A stretch of DNA of 7,304 nt from an uncultured Prevotellaceae bacterium (GCA_946415695.1 CAMKTM010000121.1:1-7304); one strand, 5' to 3'; shown: positions 1 to 5,415, counted from the stretch's first letter. Numbers and translations: made by a program. The notes: a model not told the origin generated them from the letters alone.

Positions 1-44
1 TATACATGTACGTGCAATTGCTTTTACATGTACAAGCAATCAAC
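1..44. repeat. Two degenerate 22-bp tandem repeat units at the window edge
   Basis: Positions 1-22 and 23-44 align without gaps at about 16 of 22 bases. Both contain TACATGTAC followed by GCAAT three to five bases later. A third ACATGT lies at 43-48, but its spacing is 17 rather than 22. The array may begin upstream of the window. The period matches two other repeat sites here (2263-2306 and 7218-7304), although the sequence does not. Confidence 0.45.
17..40. repeat. 24-bp near-perfect palindrome
   Basis: ATTGCTT (17-23) and AAGCAAT (34-40) are exact reverse complements. They flank the self-complementary TACATGTA (25-32), so the whole 24-bp block is a palindrome with one mismatched pair (24 with 33). 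It could be a dimeric operator or simply a product of the overlapping repeat units. It lies about 130 bp upstream of the -7 box of the glycosidase gene, which is far for a typical repressor site. Confidence 0.4.
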
Positions 45-66
45 ATGTCACGCTGCGACAAAGAAG

Positions 67-135
67 CCGACGCTCGATGTCGCCCGGCGCCTCATGCTCC
101 GGCGGAGCATGAGGCAGAAGTCGTCGGGCATTTTT
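67..135 (+). terminator. GC-rich hairpin followed by a T tract (possible terminator or attenuator)
   Basis: Positions 89-100 and 104-115 are exact 12-bp reverse complements with a 3-nt loop (GGC), a very stable stem. An outer pair, CCGACG (67-72) with CGTCGG (122-127), can enclose it. A T5 run at 131-135 follows the outer stem by three bases. The inner stem alone is too far from the T run for a standard intrinsic terminator, so the call depends on the outer stem forming. It would end transcription entering from the left, or attenuate an upstream promoter, ahead of the glycosidase promoter. Confidence 0.4.
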
Positions 136-170
136 CTTCGGTTTCGTGCATGAGTTTCTGCAATAATTCG

Positions 171-179
171 TATATTTGC
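171..179 (+). promoter_or_regulatory. Bacteroidetes -7 promoter box for the glycosidase gene
   Basis: TATATTTGC matches the Bacteroidetes primary sigma -7 consensus TAnnTTTG exactly. No convincing TTTG-like -33 element lies 19-21 bases upstream. Transcription would begin near 183-186 and leave a leader of roughly 11-14 nt before the ATG at 197, with no Shine-Dalgarno sequence, as is common in this phylum. Confidence 0.55.
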
Positions 180-196
180 AAAAAATTTCATAGTAC

Positions 197-2230
197 ATGA
201 AAAAGATTCTCTTTATAATGCTTTCTCTCCTGAGCATCTTTGCGCTGCAGGCGAAGGAGAACAGATGGTACATCAACGGCAATCACTCCGTGCAGTGGGA
301 CACCTCCAAGGGCAGTCTGCCATACGCCGACCACATCGAGATGTCGGGACTCCGCGCCTCCGTGGTCTATTACTGGACAGTGGATGCCGAGAAGCACTTC
401 GCAATGGACCGCCACCTGGTCTTCCCCATGCTCCGAACCATTCCCAACAACACGCACGCCAGCTGGATGCCGCGCTGCGACACAGATTTCTTGAAAGGCA
501 TGACGGCCAATGGCCGACGGATGACTGAGCAAGAGACGAAGGTCGTCACCATCGACGGCATCCTGACGACATCGGGCACGTTCAGAGGCGACGGCATCGA
601 CTTCGAACTCAGGAGGAAGTTCTTCCCAAGCACATCGAAGGCTGCGGTCTGCGAGAAGTACATCGTCAAGAACATCGGAGAGAAGAAGGCAACCGTCCGC
701 GTGCCTGCCCTGCACATGGTTCGCACGACAAACAAGGAGGACGGCACCCGCGGCTCCTACAGGCTGGTGGCGCGGACGGAGTTCCAGGAGGACTTCAAGG
801 CAACCTTGGAGCCTGGCGAGAGTGCCACGTTCTATTGCTCAGTGCAGGCCTACGCTGCCCGCGACGAGCAGGAGACAGCCCTCGACATCGAGAAGGAACT
901 CTCCGACCGCAAGGCCTTCGTGGAAGAGGTTGCCATGCAGAACCTCCACTTCTACTGCCCCGACAACACAATCACGACGCTATTCGAGATGAGCAAGATA
1001 CGTGCCAGCGAAAGCATCTTCCAGACACAGAACGGACTGATGCACGCTCCTGGAGGCGAGTCGTACTACGCTGCCATGTGGTGCAATGACCAGGCAGAGT
1101 ACGTCAACCCCTTCTTCCCCTTCCTTGGGTACGACAAGGGCAACGAGAGCGCGATGACAACGTGGCGTTGCTACCTCAAGCTCATCAACCCAGAGTTTAA
1201 GTTTGTGCCCTGGAGCATCATCTGCGGAGGCGACGATGTCTATGGTCCCTTCGACCGTGGCGATGCCGCCATGCTGGCCTACGGAGCCAGTCGCTACTGT
1301 CTGGAGCGAGGCGACAAAGCCATTGCTCAAGAGGTGTGGCCCTTGATTGAATGGTGCTTGGAGTATTGTCACCGCCGCCTCAACGAACATGGCGTGGTGG
1401 CCAGCGAAGGCGACGAACTGGAGCATCGGCTGCCCTGCGGCGATGCTAACCTCTGCACCAGCAGCCTTTACTACGACGCCCTCATCAGCAGTGCCTTCCT
1501 GGCCGATGAGATGGGGGCAAGGAGCAAGGAGCAGGGAGCAAGAGGAAAGCAAGCGGCCACCTATCGGAAGCAGGCTGCAACCCTTCGCCAAAACATCGAC
1601 AAGTTCTTCCACGCCACCGTCGAAGGCTACGACACCTATCGCTACTACAACGGCAACGACGTGCTCCGCTCCTGGATATGCATCCCCTTGACGATGGGCA
1701 TCTACGACCGTGCGAAGGGAACTCTCGAAGCCATGTTCTCGCCTCAACTTTGGACAGAGAACGGGATGCTCTCGCAGAGCGGCGACAAGATCTTCTGGGA
1801 CCGCTCCACGCTCTACGGCTTCCGCGGCGCCTTTGCCGCAGGCTATGCCGACAAAGCTCTGGAGTACCTCAAGAAGTTCGCCGCCTTCCGTCTGCTTGGC
1901 GAGCACGTTCCCTACGTCGTGGAGGCTTGGCCAGAAGGCGGTCAGCGTCACCTCTCAGCCGAGAGCGGACTCTTTTGCCGCATCATCACGGAGGGCTTGC
2001 TGGGCTTCCGTCCCACAGGCTTCAACAGCTTCACCCTCACCCCGCAGATGCCGACGGAATGGAACGAATACAGCCTCGTCCGCATCCATGCCTGCTCCGA
2101 CAAGCCCTTCGACATCTATGTCCAGCGTGCCAGCGGCGGCAAGCTCTTCGTCAGAATAGAAAAGAACGGCAAGACCATCAAAACAACAAAGGTAAAGCCA
2201 GGCGAGACGATAAGAGTTGCGATGAAATAA
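197..2230 (+). CDS. Secreted six-hairpin (alpha/alpha)6-barrel glycosidase-like protein
   Basis: This is a 677-residue protein. Residues 1-19 form a clear Sec signal peptide (MKK, hydrophobic core, ALQA before Lys20). There is no lipobox Cys, so a periplasmic location is inferred. Residues 25-245 look like an N-terminal beta-sandwich. Residues 250-600 are helix-rich and carry barrel-like motifs: GGESYYAAMWCNDQAEY (286-302), CGGDDVYGPFDRGDAAM (343-359), EGDELEHRLPCGDANL (404-419) and EAWPEGGQRHLSAESGL (576-592). A C-terminal beta domain (605-677) begins with a GLLGFRPTGFNSFTLTP-like segment, typical of GH78/GH95-like and related six-hairpin enzymes. Conserved acids are present, but the general acid, base and substrate cannot be assigned by eye, so no GH family number is given. 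No SusC/SusD pair adjoins it. Residues 438-450 are encoded by a low-complexity heptamer repeat. It could be a non-catalytic paralogue. Confidence 0.75.
   Translation: MKKILFIMLSLLSIFALQAKENRWYINGNHSVQWDTSKGSLPYADHIEMSGLRASVVYYWTVDAEKHFAMDRHLVFPMLRTIPNNTHASWMPRCDTDFLKGMTANGRRMTEQETKVVTIDGILTTSGTFRGDGIDFELRRKFFPSTSKAAVCEKYIVKNIGEKKATVRVPALHMVRTTNKEDGTRGSYRLVARTEFQEDFKATLEPGESATFYCSVQAYAARDEQETALDIEKELSDRKAFVEEVAMQNLHFYCPDNTITTLFEMSKIRASESIFQTQNGLMHAPGGESYYAAMWCNDQAEYVNPFFPFLGYDKGNESAMTTWRCYLKLINPEFKFVPWSIICGGDDVYGPFDRGDAAMLAYGASRYCLERGDKAIAQEVWPLIEWCLEYCHRRLNEHGVVASEGDELEHRLPCGDANLCTSSLYYDALISSAFLADEMGARSKEQGARGKQAATYRKQAATLRQNIDKFFHATVEGYDTYRYYNGNDVLRSWICIPLTMGIYDRAKGTLEAMFSPQLWTENGMLSQSGDKIFWDRSTLYGFRGAFAAGYADKALEYLKKFAAFRLLGEHVPYVVEAWPEGGQRHLSAESGLFCRIITEGLLGFRPTGFNSFTLTPQMPTEWNEYSLVRIHACSDKPFDIYVQRASGGKLFVRIEKNGKTIKTTKVKPGETIRVAMK
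1516..1543 (+). repeat. Four-copy heptamer array inside the glycosidase coding sequence
   Basis: The units are GGCAAGG, AGCAAGG, AGCAGGG and AGCAAGA, in tandem and in frame. They encode a polar Gly/Ala/Arg/Ser/Lys/Gln stretch around residues 440-450, between two barrel helices, where a surface loop is expected. Three heptamers are 21 nt, so a three-unit gain keeps the reading frame. The stretch reads as an insertion relative to the helical sequence on either side. Confidence 0.6.
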
Positions 2231-2259
2231 AAAAAATGCCTGACTCAAGAATCAGGCAT
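2229..2259 (-). terminator. Intrinsic terminator at the end of the minus-strand gene block
   Basis: ATGCCTGA (2236-2243) and TCAGGCAT (2252-2259) form a perfect 8-bp stem with an 8-nt loop. The A8 run at 2229-2236 becomes a U tract immediately after the stem on the minus strand. This fits termination of the purN end of the block. On the plus strand the stem is followed by GGTTAATT rather than a T run, so termination of the convergent glycosidase transcript here would be weak. The element overlaps the glycosidase stop codon (2228-2230). Confidence 0.8.
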
Positions 2260-2262
2260 GGT

Positions 2263-2306
2263 TAATTGGGCAGCTAAGCACGGCTAATTGGGCAGCCAAG
2301 CGTGCC
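2263..2306. repeat. Two 22-bp tandem repeat units between the convergent genes
   Basis: Units 2263-2284 and 2285-2306 both start TAATTGGGCAGC and match at 18 of 22 bases. They lie between the terminator and the purN stop codon (2311-2313). Some of the differing bases make the units complementary: GCACG (2278-2282) pairs with CGTGC (2301-2305), and GGCT (2282-2285) can alternatively pair with AGCC (2294-2297). The second unit ends in AGCGTGCCTC (2299-2308), a 10-mer that recurs in the repeats at the right edge of the window. Confidence 0.65.
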
Positions 2307-2310
2307 TCTG

Positions 2311-2883
2311 CTACAAACTATATGCTTGAAGTATCTGTTCCACCACTTGTGGGAAGTGCTGCATCTCGAGTTGATGCTCCTTCTCGGCAATGTCGTCGGC
2401 GGTATCGTCGGGAGAAAGGGCGACACGGAACTGGGCGATGATTTCACCGCCATCGCAAACAGGCGTGACATAGTGGACGGTCATGCCTGTCTCGGTCTCA
2501 CCGGCTGCCTTCACGGCTTCGTGAACATGGTGTCCCCACATGCCTTTGCCACCGAACTTGGGCAGAAGGGCTGGATGCAGGTTGATGATGCGGCGAGGGA
2601 AGGCATCGATGAGGTAATCCGGCACAAGCGGCAGGAAGCCTGCCAGCACGATGAAGTCGATGCCGTACTCCTGCAACAGAGGCAGCGTCTCATCGGGACT
2701 GTTCAGTTGGGCCTTCGTGACGACTGCAGTCGGCACGCCCAGCCGTTCAGCCCGCACCAAAGCGTAAGCATCGGCCTTATTGCTGACGACCAATGCACAC
2801 TTCACCTTATCAGAGTGTTCGAAGTGACGAATCAGGTTCTCGCAGTTCGTTCCACCGCCGGAGACAAAGATAGCTACATTCAT
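2311..2883 (-). CDS. purN: Phosphoribosylglycinamide formyltransferase (GAR transformylase)
   Basis: PurN transfers the formyl group of 10-formyl-tetrahydrofolate to glycinamide ribonucleotide, the third step of de novo purine synthesis, in the cytoplasm. Numbered from the upstream ATG at 2892 (193 residues), the protein shows the phosphate-binding SGGGTN (11-16), the catalytic block INLHPALLPKF (103-113) with Asn104 and His106, and HYVTPVCDGGEI (140-151) with catalytic Asp147. The ATG at 2883 (190 residues) is preferred because it gives the usual N-terminus MNVAIFVSGGG; the extra MNS comes from AT-rich repeat sequence. The length fits Bacteroidetes PurN and is shorter than the E. coli enzyme. 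It is the last gene of the minus-strand block, 125 bp downstream of era, with the terminator at 2229-2259 beyond it. A TAATTTTG box at 2920-2913 might give it a separate promoter. Confidence 0.93.
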   Translation of the reverse strand: MNVAIFVSGGGTNCENLIRHFEHSDKVKCALVVSNKADAYALVRAERLGVPTAVVTKAQLNSPDETLPLLQEYGIDFIVLAGFLPLVPDYLIDAFPRRIINLHPALLPKFGGKGMWGHHVHEAVKAAGETETGMTVHYVTPVCDGGEIIAQFRVALSPDDTADDIAEKEHQLEMQHFPQVVEQILQAYSL

Positions 2884-2903
2884 TGAATTCAAAATGTTAT
2901 AAT

Positions 2904-3000
2904 TTCAAAATTCAAAATTACTTCTTCAACAATTTATTTCCTAATGCTTCGACGTGCGGCAAAGCTTAATTTTGAATTTATATATTTTGAATTTTGAATT
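2904..3000. repeat. Inverted heptamer arrays in the purN-era spacer
   Basis: The left arm has two TTCAAAA units (2904-2917) and continues to TTA at 2920. The right arm has TAATTTTGAATTT (2967-2979) and then two TTTTGAA units (2985-2998). Positions 2908-2920 pair with 2967-2979 over 13 perfect base pairs, leaving a 46-nt centre. The outer right copies can pair with the same left arm instead, so two foldings compete. On the minus strand the left arm reads TAATTTTG (2920-2913), an exact match to the TAnnTTTG -7 consensus, about 30 bp before the purN start. Confidence 0.7.
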
Positions 3001-3008
3001 GAGATTAA

Positions 3009-3890
3009 CTAATCCAGGTTATATCCGTAGGCTTTCATGGCGCGGTCGCTCTGGCGCCAGTCCTTATCGACCTTGACAAAGACCTCGAGGAAGATGCTCT
3101 TGCCGAAGAACTTCTCGAGGCTCTTGCGGGCTTCGGTGCTGACACGCTTCAAGGCCACTCCCTGATGCCCGATGATGATGCCCTTCTGACTGTCGCGCTC
3201 CACATAGATGACTGCGCTGATGCGGATGTTCTTATCGGTCTCCTTGAATTGCTCGACGACGACCTCTACGCTGTAGGGTATCTCCTTGTCATAGTAGAGA
3301 AGTATCTTCTCGCGGATGATTTCGGTGACGAAGAAGCGGGCAGGCTTGTCGGTCCACTGGTCCTTGTCGAAGTAAGCAGGCGACTCGGGCAGGAGCTCTT
3401 GGATGCGCTTCAGCAGATTATCCACGTTGAACTTGTGCAAAGCGCTGATGGGCACTATCTCCGCCTCGGGCAATGCCTCGTGCCACAGCTCCACCTTCTC
3501 GGTCAGAGCCTTCTGGTCGCTGAGGTCTATCTTGTTGATGAGCACGAGAACGGGAACCGTCATGCGCTTCACCTTGTCGAGGAAGTCGCTGTTCTTGTCG
3601 GGCGTCTCCACCATGTCGGTGACATAGAGCAAGACGTCGGCGTCCTGCAAGGCGCTTTCGCTGAACTGGAGCATCTGCTCCTGCAGCTTGTAGTTGGGCT
3701 TCAGCACACCCGGTGTGTCGCTGAAACAGATTTGCATCTCGGGCGTATTGACAATGCCCATGATGCGGTGGCGCGTGGTCTGCGCCTTGAAGGTGGCAAT
3801 AGAGATGCGCTCCCCGACGAGGAGGTTCATCAACGTTGACTTCCCGACATTCGGGTTGCCAACGATGTTAACAAAGCCGGACTTGAACAT
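3009..3890 (-). CDS. era: GTPase Era, 30S ribosome assembly factor
   Basis: Era is a GTPase that binds the 3' end of 16S rRNA and assists 30S maturation, in the cytoplasm or at the inner membrane. The protein has 293 residues, close to the roughly 300 usual for the family. Visible motifs are: G1 GNPNVGKST (11-19), the G2 region QTTRHR (37-42), G3 DTPG (58-61), G4 NKID (119-122), a G5-like ISA (148-150), and a C-terminal KH domain with the GHQG loop (241-244). The start at 3890 gives MFKSGFVNIVGNPNVGKS, the normal Era N-terminus. The frame stays open to an ATG at 3953, but those 21 extra residues would be translated from the hairpin repeat and are rejected. It lies 93 bp downstream of fabH, separated by that hairpin. 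The Bacteroidales neighbour der is absent here. Confidence 0.96.
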   Translation of the reverse strand: MFKSGFVNIVGNPNVGKSTLMNLLVGERISIATFKAQTTRHRIMGIVNTPEMQICFSDTPGVLKPNYKLQEQMLQFSESALQDADVLLYVTDMVETPDKNSDFLDKVKRMTVPVLVLINKIDLSDQKALTEKVELWHEALPEAEIVPISALHKFNVDNLLKRIQELLPESPAYFDKDQWTDKPARFFVTEIIREKILLYYDKEIPYSVEVVVEQFKETDKNIRISAVIYVERDSQKGIIIGHQGVALKRVSTEARKSLEKFFGKSIFLEVFVKVDKDWRQSDRAMKAYGYNLD

Positions 3891-3896
3891 AATTAT

Positions 3897-4009
3897 AATG
3901 AAGGATGAAGAGTGAAGAATGAAGAATTTGCTACCGCACTTACTTTTCGCCAATTATTTATTTTCTGGGCGGTAGCAAATTCTTCATTCTTCATTCTTCA
4001 TTCTTAATT
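3897..4009. repeat. Long inverted heptamer repeat across the fabH end and the era leader
   Basis: Positions 3913-3937 and 3969-3993 are exact 25-bp reverse complements around a 31-nt centre. Pairing continues outward with three mismatched or wobble positions to about 3897 and 4009. The outer part of each arm is a period-7 array of TGAAGAA-type units, and the inner part contains TTTGCTACCGC. The fabH stop codon (3984-3986) and last codons lie inside one arm, and the era start codon (3890) is 6 nt beyond the other. No U tract follows on the minus strand, so it is not a standard terminator. It may stabilise or separate the fabH and era messages. Confidence 0.85.
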
Positions 4010-5081
4010 TTCTCCATTCTTCCCTCGTCATCAAGCCTTCCTTGAAGAATTGTGCAGGCTCTTTGGCAGCTTCCTTGGCTCCGTCGTAGCCCCATATCAT
4101 GTAGCTTGCGCCCCATGTGAAGCCGGCGCCAAAGGCGGTGAATATCAGTTTGTCGCCCTTCTTGAGCTGCGGTTCGTACTCCCACAGGCAGAGAGGCAGG
4201 GTGCCGCCGCTGGTGTTCGCCATGTGGTCGATGTTTATCATGATATGTTCCTTGTCGATGCCTATGCGGTTTGCCACAGAGACCTCAATGTTGATGTTTG
4301 CCTGGTGAGGCACAACCCAATCAATGTTGTCCTTTGTCAGAGCATTTCGCTTGACAATGGTTTTAACTGCGGAAGTCATATCGAGGACGGCATGTTTATA
4401 GACTGCGCGACCTTCTTGATAAACGAAGTGTTCGCGGGCATCGACCGTCTCGTGGCTTGGCATCTTGGCAGAACCGCCTGCTGCCATGTGAAGATTCTGG
4501 AAGCCTTTGCCATCAACGCGATAATAGCCGTCGATGAGTCCCACTTCTTCCGTGGTTGCCTCCATCAAGACGCAGGCTGCACCGTCGCCAAAGATGGGGC
4601 AGGTGTTGCGGTCTTCGTAGTTGGTCATGGAACTCATGTGGTCGCCTCCACAAATGATGATGCGCTTGTAGCGACCTGAGCGGACGAATCCGGCGCCTGT
4701 CTCCATGGCATATAGGAAGCCAGCACAGGCTGCTTCCATGTCGAAGCCAAAGGCTTTGGTCAGTCCGCAATTGCCAATGACGAGTGATGCCGTCGATGGG
4801 AAGTGGTAGTCGGGCGTGGTCGTAGCACAGATGACGAGTTCTATGGAGTCGGGGGGTGCGCCTGTCTTGCGCAGGAGCTGACTGACGGCTCTCGTCATCA
4901 TATAGGAAGTGCCGCTGCCCTGCTCAGGCTTTAAGATATGGCGTGTCTTGACGCCAATACGTTCCATTATCCATTCATCGCTGGTATCTACGATTCCCGA
5001 CATCTCTTCGTTGTCGAGAATATAGTCGGGCACATATCCGCCCACACCTGTTATGACGGCATTTAGTTTTTCCATTGGCAT
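3984..5081 (-). CDS. fabH: Beta-ketoacyl-ACP synthase III
   Basis: FabH condenses acetyl-CoA (or a branched acyl-CoA) with malonyl-ACP to begin type II fatty-acid synthesis. The catalytic triad is visible: Cys119 in DMEAACAGF, His259 in WVVPHQANIN, and Asn289 in HMANTSGG. The 30-residue His-Asn spacing is as in the E. coli enzyme. The thiolase-fold end motif FTAFGAGFTWGASYMIW (315-330) closes the core near residue 334. At 365 residues the protein has about 31 extra C-terminal residues, and the last six (RMKNEE) are encoded by an ATGAAGA heptamer repeat whose TGA is the stop. ATG at 5081 and ATG at 5075 are both possible starts; neither has a Shine-Dalgarno sequence. It sits between rpmF and era, and plsX, which separates rpmF from fabH in E. 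coli, is absent. Substrate preference for straight or branched primers cannot be read from the sequence. Confidence 0.95.
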   Translation of the reverse strand: MPMEKLNAVITGVGGYVPDYILDNEEMSGIVDTSDEWIMERIGVKTRHILKPEQGSGTSYMMTRAVSQLLRKTGAPPDSIELVICATTTPDYHFPSTASLVIGNCGLTKAFGFDMEAACAGFLYAMETGAGFVRSGRYKRIIICGGDHMSSMTNYEDRNTCPIFGDGAACVLMEATTEEVGLIDGYYRVDGKGFQNLHMAAGGSAKMPSHETVDAREHFVYQEGRAVYKHAVLDMTSAVKTIVKRNALTKDNIDWVVPHQANINIEVSVANRIGIDKEHIMINIDHMANTSGGTLPLCLWEYEPQLKKGDKLIFTAFGAGFTWGASYMIWGYDGAKEAAKEPAQFFKEGLMTREEWRKLRMKNEE

Positions 5082-5088
5082 GTCTTGG

Positions 5089-5182
5089 AGTGAAAAGTGA
5101 AAAGTGAAAAGTGAAAAATAAGAGTAACATCAGGGATTCTGAGAGACCTTGATTTTTCACTTTTCACTTTTCTCTTTTCACT
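5089..5182. repeat. Inverted heptamer arrays in the fabH-rpmF spacer
   Basis: The arm at 5089-5119 contains four tandem GTGAAAA units. The arm at 5152-5182 is its reverse complement at 30 of 31 positions, and the centre is 32 nt (5120-5151). In the minus-strand mRNA this forms a 31-bp, purely A/U/G/C-biased hairpin beginning 9 nt after the rpmF stop codon and ending 7 nt before the fabH ATG at 5081. Size and loop length resemble the era-fabH element, but the repeated word is different. Confidence 0.85.
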
Positions 5183-5191
5183 TAAATGTTT

Positions 5192-5371
5192 TTACGCTTC
5201 CTTTTCGATAGCTACCTTGCCGCGATAGTAACCGCAGGCAGGGCAAACGGTGTGGTAGATGTGGAACTCGCCGCAGTTGGGGCATACTGCCAGTGCGGGA
5301 GCTACTGCCTTGTCGTGAGTTCTTCTTTTGAGAGTCCTGGTCTTGGACTGTCTTCTTTTAGGATGTGCCAT
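5192..5371 (-). CDS. rpmF: 50S ribosomal protein bL32
   Basis: bL32 is a small structural protein of the large ribosomal subunit. It is 59 residues. The basic N-terminus MAHPKRRQSKTRTLKRRTHDK is the family signature, followed by a zinc ribbon with two pairs of cysteines (Cys30 and Cys33 in CPNC, Cys43 and Cys46 in CPAC) and a short basic tail ending GKVAIEKEA. The four cysteines identify it as the zinc-binding form. It lies 44 bp downstream of the DUF177 gene, the usual partner of rpmF, and 110 bp upstream of fabH. The start codon directly follows a degenerate heptamer array (5372-5406). Co-transcription with its neighbours is inferred from orientation and spacing. Confidence 0.97.
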   Translation of the reverse strand: MAHPKRRQSKTRTLKRRTHDKAVAPALAVCPNCGEFHIYHTVCPACGYYRGKVAIEKEA

Positions 5372-5406
5372 AGTTATTTACTATTTAATGATTTACGATT
5401 TACGAT
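5372..5406 (-). repeat. Decaying heptamer array ending at the rpmF start codon
   Basis: Read on the minus strand, five consecutive 7-mers abut the rpmF ATG: ATCGTAA twice, then ATCATTA, AATAGTA and AATAACT. The two upstream copies are perfect and the later ones diverge progressively. Each unit has a stop triplet or a one-base variant of one. No facing inverted array is present, unlike the next spacers downstream. Confidence 0.6.
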
Positions 5407-5415
5407 TTCTCTAAC

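Noticed and set aside
980..1951. Minus-strand open frame of 323 codons inside the glycosidase gene
   Set aside because: It is antisense to a well-supported secreted protein with a signal peptide and shows no family motif.
3165..3839. Plus-strand frame of 224 codons opposite era
   Set aside because: It is the complement of Era codons, Leu/Val/Asp-rich, with no start context and no domain.
3897..4009. Intrinsic terminator between fabH and era
   Set aside because: The stem is strong but no U tract follows it on the minus strand, and the arm borders the era start codon.
3897..5182. Insertion sequence or MITE remnants at the inverted repeats
   Set aside because: The inverted repeats enclose only 31-46 nt, use different words in each spacer, and have no target-site duplications or transposase fragments.
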